NCBI RefSeq assembly: GCF_017353185.1 | Contig: NZ_JAFMYV010000008.1 | Location: forward strand, 1 to 64,000 | Length of the DNA stretch: 64,000 bases | Origin: Fibrella rubiginis | GTDB lineage: Bacteria; Bacteroidota; Bacteroidia; Cytophagales; Spirosomataceae | Direction: 5' to 3' | Shown: positions 1 through 7,835 of the stretch, in pieces | How the letters are laid out: each line of letters starts with the position of its first letter | Position numbering within the stretch: the stretch's first letter is position 1 | The notes under the pieces: model-generated | What the model was told of the DNA's origin: nothing | Databases searched by the model: none | What the model saw: only the letters and a program-made list of their open reading frames with translations | Made by a program: the position numbers and the translations under genes

Positions 1-25
1 CCATTGCATGGGGCCTAGCCCTATG
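1..25. repeat. Left REP-like arm flanking the RAYT transposase
   Basis: The first 25 bases, read on the minus strand, match positions 560-584 at 21 of 25 bases (shared blocks catagggc and ccccatgcaa). The transposase gene at 79-531 therefore lies between inverted copies of one REP-like unit. The next bases (about 17-70) carry repeated cctatgatcc-like words. The element may continue left of the window. Confidence 0.5.
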
Positions 26-78
26 ATTCCTATGATCCCCAATGGCACCTATGATCCCAATAGCACCAACAACCCCTA

Positions 79-531
79 TCAATCCCAGACATAGCGCTCA
101 TCATAGTGTATGCCATAGGCTTTGTAAATACCCCGGCATTCGTCTTGAAATGTGGTTTCCTGATGATGTTGGTATTGATTATCTATGTAGCGAATCACCC
201 TGCCGAGCTGTGATGGGTTGACCGAGAAGGCGGCATAGCCATCCTGCCAATAAAAGTTTCGGTAAGCAACACCCTTCGTTTTCATCCATTTCGACGAATT
301 TTTCTTTACCTCCTCTAATAGCTTCATAAGCGCAATCTTTTTCGAGAGGACGCAAAGAATATGGACATGGTCGTAATAGCCGCCAACCCGCACCGGATGA
401 CATTCCAGCGCCTGACACGTACCTCCCAAATACGCATAGAGTTCATCCTTCACCTCATCGCCGATAATAGGCTCTCGGTATTTGGTACTAAACACAAGAT
501 GAACATACACTTTGGTCAATGACTGTGGCAT
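79..531 (-). CDS. REP-associated tyrosine transposase (IS200-like, HUH/Y1 family)
   Basis: A 150-residue single-domain Y1 transposase-like protein, the usual size for IS200/IS605 TnpA and for REP-associated transposases (RAYT). These enzymes nick and rejoin single-stranded DNA at hairpins. Visible motifs: the HUH metal-binding motif in DHVHIL at about residue 55, and a C-terminal helix RYIDNQYQHH at about 115-124 whose tyrosine (RYI) fits the catalytic position and whose NQxxHH ending is typical of RAYTs. The N-terminus (LTKVYVHLVFSTKYREP) is also typical. No tnpB partner is present. Inverted REP-like palindromes lie on both sides (1-25 and 560-662), which supports a RAYT role rather than an ordinary insertion sequence. 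The ATG at 531 is the only sensible start. Confident in the family; whether it is active is unknown. Confidence 0.9.
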   Translation of the reverse strand: MPQSLTKVYVHLVFSTKYREPIIGDEVKDELYAYLGGTCQALECHPVRVGGYYDHVHILCVLSKKIALMKLLEEVKKNSSKWMKTKGVAYRNFYWQDGYAAFSVNPSQLGRVIRYIDNQYQHHQETTFQDECRGIYKAYGIHYDERYVWD

Positions 532-559
532 AGGGTTGGTGTCTAGGAATCATAAAGGC

Positions 560-662
560 CATAGGGCGATGCCCCATGCAAATGATTAAGCCCTTTCAGG
601 GCTGCTAGCATCAAAAATAGCCCTGAAAGGGCCTAATCTTTAGCATAGGGCATCGCCCTATG
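560..662. repeat. REP-like compound palindrome beside the RAYT gene
   Basis: The outer arms 561-574 and 648-661 are exact reverse complements (14 bases). Inside them, 589-603 and 619-633 pair at 14 of 15 bases, and 589-603 is itself nearly palindromic (agccctttcagggct). The 103-base unit can fold as one long hairpin or two small ones. A further partial copy (gggccatcgccccc-like) follows at about 674-690. Position and structure fit a REP/BIME-type substrate of the adjacent transposase; the link is inferred. Confidence 0.65.
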
Positions 663-701
663 TATTGGGATATTGGGCCATCGCCCCCATAACCACCAAC
701 C

Positions 702-3700
702 CTATACCCCCAATTTATACAGTATAGTCCGGTCATTATTCCGGCCAACGAGGATGAATCGGCCTGCACGGCTCCGAACGGGCACGATAGACCGTACCTC
801 GCCGGTGAGCAAAAAGCCTGTTTCTGCTGGCGAGAGAGCGGTAAACGTACCCTTGTCATTGCGCAGTACTAGGCCGTTGCTGGCATCATAGCGGCCCTGG
901 TATGGCGCTACGCCGTAGAAGTTACCGCCACCCAGCACATCCAGGTCACCATCACCGTCGATGTCAAAAGGGATGAGGGCGAACAGTTTGGAGACCTGCG
1001 CCAGTAAGGGCAGCGGTTGTACCGTGAAATGCGGTTTACCGTTGGGACCACCGTCGTTGCGCAGGTATACCGAAGCAAACTGATCAACCTGTTTTATGTC
1101 TGCATCGGCGAGGTCGGCGGCGGTGAAGATCTGGGCTACGGTCTTACCCGCAATACTGCTGTAGGGCACGTAACGCTTATTAATCACGCTTGGCATCTGT
1201 TTGCCCAGTTCATCTTTAGTCGCCACCGGAAACCAATCATCCAGGTTGTTGCCCCGGTTATAGGCCAGAATCGTTTCTGACGTTTGGTTTTTGTCGACGT
1301 CTTTCACCCACATCCGCAGTTGGCCGTCGGGTGATTTGCGAAGCTTGGTATTCAGGCCCAGATTGCCTACCACGAAATCCGTATCGCCGTCGTTGTCGAA
1401 GTCGGCAGCGGCGATGCATTGCCACAAACCGTGCATGGGTGTTTCACCAAAGGGCGCCTCTAGTTCATTCAGATGGCCATTTTTGTTTAAAAATACGCGG
1501 GGAGCTATCCAGTCGCCGGTCACGACCAGGTCGGGTTGATGGTCGGTGTTGAGGTCGGTCCATACGGCGTCGGTAGTCATGCCCGCCAGTCTCAGACCAG
1601 GTGCCAGGGCGTCAGTTTTGATCGAAAAGTGCGCGTGCCCGTCGTTAATGAGCAGGTATGAATCAGGCGTTTGACCGTAGTGATTGGGCAGCACGCGTCC
1701 ACCTACAAACAAGTCCAGATCACCGTCGCCATCTACGTCGGCGGGGCGAACGCAACTTTTATTGCCGGGCAACGGCGGCAGCGGACTTTTGCTGAATTGC
1801 CCGTTGTTATTCACATAGAGTCGGTCTTGCAGGGGTGGATCGTTCCGCGAAAATTCATTACCGCCAGCCACCACATATAGGTCCAGATCACCGTCGCGGT
1901 CAGCGTCGAAAAAGGCCGCATCTATATCTTCAGCGGCCGAATCGGCAGCAATGGCAGGTTGGTTCGAGACCAAAAACCGGCCGTCGGGCTGTTGCAGTAG
2001 CAGACTCCCCGACTGATCACGGGCACCGCCGGCATATATGTCTTCGAGGCCATCACTGTTCACGTCGCCAACCGCCAGCCGGGGACCTTCCGTAGACACT
2101 TTAAACGGCATCAGCGACTCCCGTGCGAAATCGAGGAAATACGTGTTCTCACGGTGCCGGTAGGGTATGCGGGTAGAGTCTGTTTGGGCAAAAAATAGCC
2201 TTTTCGACGCCGGAAGGCCAATTTTATACCCTCGCCCATCTAGTTTGGCATCGACCTGCGTCAACACCAGCGACTGGTTCAGCGCCACACCCGTGCGGAC
2301 TTCCATGCGCTGATCGGGCCAGACTACAATTAACGAATCGACCTGTTTGCGGGTACCCAGCCCAAATAGCAGGCGTGGTTCAACCGACGACATAAAGCCT
2401 CGCGTGGGCATCAGTTGTTGTACTTGCAGGCTGTCGCCGTAACGGAGAATCACCTTCGCTCCTACTCCGGCGGTGTTGGCTCCGTCGCCGCGTAGGCTCA
2501 CGGTCAGGTGCTTGTTTTGGGGAAACAGCGTTGTGGCCTGATTTTGGTGAATCCGGGCGGGCTCGTTCAGGTTGTTCGTAACCAGGTCCAGATCGCCGTC
2601 GTTGTCCAGATCAGCGTAGGCGGCCCCGTTGGCACAACCGGCTTCGGCAAAGCCCCAGGCAGCCGATTTATCCTGAAACCGCAGGCCCGACATGCCTCGA
2701 AACAGGTAGTTTGGTACCCGTCCGTCGGGCATTTTGTCAATGGCTTTTTGAAGAAATTCAGGTGAACTGGCCATGGCCTGCTGCACCGAATCGTTGGACA
2801 CATACTTGACGTAATCAAGGTCATTGGGGCGGCGGGCAATACCGTTGGCAATGAACAAATCAGTTTGCCCATCCAGATCATAATCGGCCAGCAACGGCGA
2901 CCAGCTCCAGTCTGTTGCGGCTACGCCCGCCAGCGCAGCAACGTCACAAAATGCGCCTTTTGTATTGATCTGCAAGCAGTTACGGCTATACTGATTCATA
3001 TAGCCGTAAGCCAGTTTGTACTGATAAATATCATACGGGTCTTCCCCCGCCGACGATTTTTCGACGCGCTCATCATCGGGATACATGTCCAGCGTGATGA
3101 TGTCGGGCAACCCATCGTGGTTTACATCGGCAGCATCGTTCCCCATCGAAAACCGACTGGTATGGGCTAGTTGCCGGGGGGCATCATTGCTGAATCCGCC
3201 GTGCTGATTGTTCAGGTAGAGGTAATCGTCTTCGTGGAAATCATTCGAGACGTAGATATCCTCCCAGCCATCATTGTTGTAGTCGGCCACGGCCACGCCC
3301 AGGCCATAGCCCATTGGGGCCATGAACAAACCCGCTTCCGGGGTCACGTCGACAAATTTTTGCGGGGCTTTCTCACCTTTAGCACGCTGATTTTCAAACA
3401 AATAATCACCAGCCAATGAATCCTTCTGTGTGCGGGCGGCAACCTTATCATACGACCGGACGGAGTGAACGGCGTGGTTGAGGAGAAAGCAATCGAGGTC
3501 GCCGTCGTGGTCATAATCGAAGAAGGCAGCCTGCGTCGAAAAGCCCTTGAAGGCTAGTCCGTAGGCTTCGGCTTGTTCGGTGAATGTGGGCACCCCGTCG
3601 GGACCAGGGCCGTTGTTGATATAGAGTTCGTTGTGGCCTTTGGTACCCCGAAACTGACTTACGGCACAAACGTAAATGTCGAGCAGCCCGTCACCGTTGA

Positions 3701-4076
3701 CATCGGCCATGGTGGTGCCGGTTTGCCAGTCGGCCTTGCCAGCCACAGCCGCGTTGGTCGTAACATCCTGAAAGTGAATCGGCTCTCCTTTCTTTGACTG
3801 GTTCAGATACAGTTTATTCGGCCCCTGATTCGACACAAAATAGAGATCGGTCAGGCCATCATTGTTTACGTCCCCCGCCGACACGCCGCCGCCGTTGTAG
3901 AAATAGAGATAGTCGATGATGTTAAGCTGCGGTGTTTCCCTCACCCGGTTCACGAAGCCTACGCCTGTCTGCGTTGAATCGAGCGAGATAAAAAGCGGGG
4001 ATTCGGTAGGCGCAGTTTTGCAACCCCAAATGACGAGGAGAAGTGGAATTAGGAAATGTTTATTGCTGATTATCAA
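702..4076 (-). CDS. ASPIC/UnbV and FG-GAP/VCBS-repeat lipoprotein (CRTAC1-like), third gene after susCD
   Basis: A surface-type lipoprotein of about 1,120 residues. A hydrophobic leader ends in IWGC, a lipobox, so it should be acylated and exported. The body is a chain of FG-GAP/VCBS units with calcium-loop motifs such as DVNNDGLTD, DYDHDGDLD, DLDNDGDLD and DVDGDGDLD, which form beta-propellers. An ASPIC/UnbV domain lies roughly 530-600 residues in (GVGAKV, PTRGFMSS, FGLG, WPD). It is the last gene of the run susC, susD, ASPIC, ASPIC. The longest open frame starts at GTG 4130, but that codon lies inside a 74-base inverted repeat; TTG at 4076 gives a compact 19-residue lipoprotein signal like those of its paralogues, so I prefer it. 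Such proteins are sometimes labelled RNA-binding in databases; nothing here supports that. Substrate unknown. Confidence 0.85.
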   Translation of the reverse strand: MIISNKHFLIPLLLVIWGCKTAPTESPLFISLDSTQTGVGFVNRVRETPQLNIIDYLYFYNGGGVSAGDVNNDGLTDLYFVSNQGPNKLYLNQSKKGEPIHFQDVTTNAAVAGKADWQTGTTMADVNGDGLLDIYVCAVSQFRGTKGHNELYINNGPGPDGVPTFTEQAEAYGLAFKGFSTQAAFFDYDHDGDLDCFLLNHAVHSVRSYDKVAARTQKDSLAGDYLFENQRAKGEKAPQKFVDVTPEAGLFMAPMGYGLGVAVADYNNDGWEDIYVSNDFHEDDYLYLNNQHGGFSNDAPRQLAHTSRFSMGNDAADVNHDGLPDIITLDMYPDDERVEKSSAGEDPYDIYQYKLAYGYMNQYSRNCLQINTKGAFCDVAALAGVAATDWSWSPLLADYDLDGQTDLFIANGIARRPNDLDYVKYVSNDSVQQAMASSPEFLQKAIDKMPDGRVPNYLFRGMSGLRFQDKSAAWGFAEAGCANGAAYADLDNDGDLDLVTNNLNEPARIHQNQATTLFPQNKHLTVSLRGDGANTAGVGAKVILRYGDSLQVQQLMPTRGFMSSVEPRLLFGLGTRKQVDSLIVVWPDQRMEVRTGVALNQSLVLTQVDAKLDGRGYKIGLPASKRLFFAQTDSTRIPYRHRENTYFLDFARESLMPFKVSTEGPRLAVGDVNSDGLEDIYAGGARDQSGSLLLQQPDGRFLVSNQPAIAADSAAEDIDAAFFDADRDGDLDLYVVAGGNEFSRNDPPLQDRLYVNNNGQFSKSPLPPLPGNKSCVRPADVDGDGDLDLFVGGRVLPNHYGQTPDSYLLINDGHAHFSIKTDALAPGLRLAGMTTDAVWTDLNTDHQPDLVVTGDWIAPRVFLNKNGHLNELEAPFGETPMHGLWQCIAAADFDNDGDTDFVVGNLGLNTKLRKSPDGQLRMWVKDVDKNQTSETILAYNRGNNLDDWFPVATKDELGKQMPSVINKRYVPYSSIAGKTVAQIFTAADLADADIKQVDQFASVYLRNDGGPNGKPHFTVQPLPLLAQVSKLFALIPFDIDGDGDLDVLGGGNFYGVAPYQGRYDASNGLVLRNDKGTFTALSPAETGFLLTGEVRSIVPVRSRAGRFILVGRNNDRTILYKLGV

Positions 4077-4100
4077 TGTATTGTGTTTTTTGATTCGATC

Positions 4101-4288
4101 CGGTAATGCGGCAGTGTGAATTGCTGGCACTACTGGCTTCGCGCGGGTTGCCCTTCGACAAGCTCAGGGTGACAATGACCTTGAATCCACTCAGTAAACT
4201 TGGCTCTAGTGGCCTGTCACCCTGAGCTTGTCGAAGGGCAACCCGCGCGAAGCCAGTAGTGCCAGCAATTCACACTGCCGTATTACCG
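4101..4288. repeat. Long inverted repeat between two ASPIC genes (74-base arms)
   Basis: Arms 4101-4174 and 4215-4288 are reverse complements at 73 of 74 positions, with a 40-base loop. The right arm contains the stop codon of the upstream gene (4283-4285), and the left arm overlaps the extreme 5' end of the longest frame of the downstream gene. The arms contain the sequence cttcgacaagctcagggtga, which I recall as a short repeat found in many unrelated bacterial genomes. It could be a terminator, an RNA-stability hairpin or a mobile palindromic unit. Confidence 0.9.
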
Positions 4289-7200
4289 TATTGTAAACGT
4301 TTGCAATGGGCCATTGCATTGGCCAATAAGCAGGGAATTGCCCACTCGTTTGGCATCGCGGACATCGCCGGTGATAAACAGGCCAGTTTTGTCAGGGGGC
4401 ACGGTCTGGAACTGGAATGCGCCGTTATTGTGAAGTAACACCCCATGGTTAGCATCGACCTTACCCAGTCGCAGGCGGAAGTAGGAGTTGTTGCCCAGCA
4501 GCAGTAGATCCTTCTTCCCATCATGATCGAAATCCTCTGCCAGGATACTGTATACGGGAGCTACCTGCGCCGGTTGGGGTAGCACATGGGGGAGCAATTC
4601 GCCATTGGCATTCTCCAGTACTATCGTCCTCAATTCGTTAATTATCTCTTTATGAGCCTGTTGTAGCACCGACTGGTCGAAAAACTGGTCGATGGTGGCG
4701 GTAGAATAAGCGGCGTAGGTGGTGAATGTGCGGCGTAGGCTCGTCACCTGATCGCCCACCTCATCGCGGGTGTAGGCGGGATACGACTTGCCCTGGATGA
4801 AGTAATTCATGAAGCAATCGATGGTGCCGTTCTGGTCGAAATCGTCGTAGACCATCGTGGCGGGTTCGGCCTCGGTAGCGTGAAACTGTGTGTTTTTGCC
4901 CAGGTTGCCCACAATCAGATCCTCGTCGCCATCGCCATCCAGATCGGCCTTCTCAATGCGGTTCCACCAGCCCCGAAGGTTGTTTGTCTGTTCGTCTGTT
5001 TGTTCGTTTGGCTGTAGTTGGCCCTTGCTGTTCTTGAGCACTGTAACGGGCATCCATTCACCGACAACGATGAGGTCGGGCCAGCCGTCTTTATTGAGGT
5101 CGGTGGTAGTGGCGTCAGTGACGAGGCCCAGGCGACCAAGCGATTTTTGGGTAAAGTGCGGTACGCCGCCCGGCGCATTGCCGTCGTTGATGAGCAATAG
5201 GCTTTCTTCGGCGAGCGGAAAGCGGTTGGGGCGCACATGCCCACCCACAAACAGGTCCATGTCGCCGTCTTTATCTACGTCGAGGGCCACCACACATGAA
5301 CCGTTGATTTTTTCGTCGGGCAGGGGCGCAGGTTGCAGCGTACCGTTGTTATTCAGCCAAAGCTGGTCCTGCAATGGCCCGAAATCGCGCAGGTTATAGG
5401 CGCCGTTCACGACGTACAGGTCGGGCTGTTTGTCGCCGTTGAAGTCGGCCAACACAGCGGCGGTGTTTTTCCGGTGGGCGGTGTCGGGCAGGGTTGTCTG
5501 CGTGAAACGAGTTTCCTGGGCTGTAGTGACGCCATTTTGGGGTTTCATTCCCAGCAATACTGCACCTGGTTTTTCGGGCGTTCCACACACAAATGCGTCA
5601 GATACACCGTCGCCGTTAATGTCGCCCACGGCCATGCGCGGACCGGTATAGGAGTACTGCATAGGTAGCATAAGCTGCCGCTCAAAATCATTAACGGGCG
5701 TCAGGGTGTGAGTCCAGGAAAGGGGGGAGGAAGGGAGAAAAGGGGGAAGGGAGGAAAGGGCAGTAGAAGAATGAACAGTGGACAACGAAGCAGGGCCGGG
5801 CTTTGCTTGTTTATAATCGACCGTCAATGTCTGGTCAGTTTGGGTTTGTGAAAGTTCATATATGGACCCGTCGGGCCAGCGCACGTGTAGGCGTACGGGC
5901 TTTTCACCGTCGGGTAAACCAAAAAGAAGCGCATCGTGGCTGCAGGAGAGGTAGCCGCGCGTGGGGAAAAACTCCTGCGTCTGCATTTTGCCCGTTTGCG
6001 AGACTGTCACCGTGGCTCCAATGCCAAATGGATTACCGGCAGGGCCTTTAAGCTTAATTTTCAGGTAATGACCCTGCTCCTGTTCACGTTGGGTATTACG
6101 GTAGACCCGGGCGGGTTCGTTCAGGTTGTTCGTGATTAAATCCAGATCACCGTCACCGTCCAGATCGGCGTAGGCGCAACCGTTGGAGCGGGTGTTTTCG
6201 TCGAAACCCCATTCTTTTTGCCTGTTCTGAAAGGTTACACTATCGGCCCCACTTGTATTTCGGAAAATGTAGTTTTTGGTGGGCGTAGAGGGCATCTGCT
6301 TCAACTGCTCCAACATGCTGGTGCCCGTGCGCATCTCTTCCTCGTAACTGATGTATTTGGTAAAGTCGGCGTTGGTTAAGTCACGACCCAGGCCATTGCT
6401 CACGAAGAGGTCCTTCCGCCCGTCGAGGTCAAAATCAGCCAGCAATGCCCCCCAACTCCAGTCTGTGGCCGACACCCCCGCGAGTTGTCCAATCTCGGCG
6501 AAATGCCCTGATTCACCCGGCTCATTGATCTGAAGCATGTTGCGCATGTTCTGATGCCAGAAACCATTTTTCAACTGCGCCTGATACACCTGCCAGTTGT
6601 CGGGCCAGATAAGCAGTTTCTGCCGGGCGTTGTCTTCGGGCAGCATATCGAGCGTGAAAATATCGGGCCGGGCGTCGTTGTTCACGTCGGCAATATCTAC
6701 GCCCATTGCCGAGTAGGAGGTGTGATTAATCCGCTCCCGCAGTTCATCACGGAAAGCCTTCGAAGACACGAGCCTAGAGGCAGGAGGTGAGACCTGCGCC
6801 TTGATTTGGGACTTCCCTTCATCCCCTTCTTCCTGTTTCTTGCCTCTTATCCCTTGCGTCTTATTACCCAGGTGATTGATATACAGGTAGTCGTCTTCTA
6901 CAAAGTCATTCGTCACGTACACGTCGGGCCAACCATCGTTGTTTACATCGCTGACAGAAACGCCCAGCCCAAACCCCAGCGGATTACCTTTGATACCTTC
7001 TGCTTCGGATACGTCAACAAACCGTCCGCCTTCGTTGCGGAAGAGCTTGTCACCTGCGTTGTAGTCACGCTCGGCGCGCATCACGGCGGCTTCTTTGCGC
7101 TGGTAGTTTTTCAGGTTGTGATTGATCAGGAAGCAGTCCAGATCACCGTCGCAGTCGTAATCGAAGAAGTTGGCCTGAACGGAATAGCCCGAATCGTCGA

Positions 7201-7705
7201 TGCCATATTCGTGCGCCCGTTCGGTGAAGGTAGGCACACCGCCAACAGTCGTTTTGTTATTGATGAAGAGCTGGTTTCGCCGCAGAGAGTCGGGGCGCAT
7301 ACCTGAGTAGCAAACGTAAATATCGAGCCAGCCATCGGCGTTTACGTCGGCCAGGGTAACGCCTGTTTTCCAGCCCCCCGGCCGGCCGGCTACACCTGCC
7401 TGCGCTGTAGCGTCCGTGAATTTAAGCGACTGCCCTGCTTCGGTTTTATTCAGAAATAATTTGTTACCTACCTGATTACCAGTAAAATATAAATCCGGAC
7501 GACCATCATTGTTCAGATCACCCGCCGCGACGCCTGCGCCGTTGTAGAAATATTCAAATGATAAGATATTTTCCTGCTCGGTCTCGGTGAGCTGGTTCGA
7601 AAACGCCACGCCCGTTTGTGTCGGATCGGTTTTCTCGAATAACGTACCGTCGTTCCGGCAACCAAAGCAAGTCAGTAGAATTAAAAGGATTACGGCAGAT
7701 TTCAT
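4283..7705 (-). CDS. ASPIC/UnbV and FG-GAP/VCBS-repeat lipoprotein, second gene after susCD
   Basis: 1,140 residues, starting with a short lipoprotein signal (LLTCFGC, cysteine at about residue 16). The FG-GAP/VCBS units carry calcium-loop motifs (DLNNDGRPD, DYDCDGDLD, DLDGDGDLD, DVDKDGDMD), and the ASPIC/UnbV domain is at about residues 550-630 (GIGATV, PTRGYLSC, FGLPDG, WPDGS). It is paralogous to the proteins at 702-4076 and 12925-16386. Unlike them it carries three low-complexity insertions: a Lys/Glu/Gly-rich one near residues 285-310, a Ser/Pro/Leu-rich one near 650-665 encoded by a pure purine tract (5716-5760), and a Gln/Asn/Thr one near 890-905. It follows susD after a 43-base-arm inverted repeat. 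Probably an outer-surface component of the uptake cassette; its function is not established. Confidence 0.87.
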   Translation of the reverse strand: MKSAVILLILLTCFGCRNDGTLFEKTDPTQTGVAFSNQLTETEQENILSFEYFYNGAGVAAGDLNNDGRPDLYFTGNQVGNKLFLNKTEAGQSLKFTDATAQAGVAGRPGGWKTGVTLADVNADGWLDIYVCYSGMRPDSLRRNQLFINNKTTVGGVPTFTERAHEYGIDDSGYSVQANFFDYDCDGDLDCFLINHNLKNYQRKEAAVMRAERDYNAGDKLFRNEGGRFVDVSEAEGIKGNPLGFGLGVSVSDVNNDGWPDVYVTNDFVEDDYLYINHLGNKTQGIRGKKQEEGDEGKSQIKAQVSPPASRLVSSKAFRDELRERINHTSYSAMGVDIADVNNDARPDIFTLDMLPEDNARQKLLIWPDNWQVYQAQLKNGFWHQNMRNMLQINEPGESGHFAEIGQLAGVSATDWSWGALLADFDLDGRKDLFVSNGLGRDLTNADFTKYISYEEEMRTGTSMLEQLKQMPSTPTKNYIFRNTSGADSVTFQNRQKEWGFDENTRSNGCAYADLDGDGDLDLITNNLNEPARVYRNTQREQEQGHYLKIKLKGPAGNPFGIGATVTVSQTGKMQTQEFFPTRGYLSCSHDALLFGLPDGEKPVRLHVRWPDGSIYELSQTQTDQTLTVDYKQAKPGPASLSTVHSSTALSSLPPFLPSSPLSWTHTLTPVNDFERQLMLPMQYSYTGPRMAVGDINGDGVSDAFVCGTPEKPGAVLLGMKPQNGVTTAQETRFTQTTLPDTAHRKNTAAVLADFNGDKQPDLYVVNGAYNLRDFGPLQDQLWLNNNGTLQPAPLPDEKINGSCVVALDVDKDGDMDLFVGGHVRPNRFPLAEESLLLINDGNAPGGVPHFTQKSLGRLGLVTDATTTDLNKDGWPDLIVVGEWMPVTVLKNSKGQLQPNEQTDEQTNNLRGWWNRIEKADLDGDGDEDLIVGNLGKNTQFHATEAEPATMVYDDFDQNGTIDCFMNYFIQGKSYPAYTRDEVGDQVTSLRRTFTTYAAYSTATIDQFFDQSVLQQAHKEIINELRTIVLENANGELLPHVLPQPAQVAPVYSILAEDFDHDGKKDLLLLGNNSYFRLRLGKVDANHGVLLHNNGAFQFQTVPPDKTGLFITGDVRDAKRVGNSLLIGQCNGPLQTFTIR
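5716..5760. repeat. 45-base polypurine tract inside a coding sequence
   Basis: All 45 bases are A or G on the plus strand, rich in ggg and gga words. On the coding (minus) strand it is polypyrimidine and encodes a Ser/Pro/Leu/Phe-rich loop absent from the two paralogues. Such tracts can slip or form triplex DNA; that consequence is inference. Confidence 0.8.
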
Positions 7706-7719
7706 AGGTACGTAAAGAT

Positions 7720-7830
7720 AATGAGTGAATCGCGAATGCGTGAATGAGCGACCAGGGCTCTGCCGATGCCACCAAACGATGTATCAACAGAGCCCTGGTT
7801 GCTCATTCACGCATTCGCAATTCACTCACT
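7720..7830. repeat. Inverted repeat (43-base arms) between susD and the ASPIC gene
   Basis: Arms 7720-7762 and 7788-7830 pair at 40 of 43 positions around a 25-base loop. The arms use the word gagtgaat, also found in the inverted repeat at 61256-61400. It begins 5 bases beyond the susD stop codon and ends 14 bases before the next gene start, so it fills almost the whole gap. It may limit readthrough or protect the susCD message. Confidence 0.9.
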
Positions 7831-7835
7831 AAAGC

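Noticed and set aside
4077..4130. GTG 4130 as start of the ASPIC gene at 702
   Set aside because: The codon is inside an inverted repeat and adds a long pre-signal segment; TTG 4076 fits the lipoprotein pattern better, though this is not proved.
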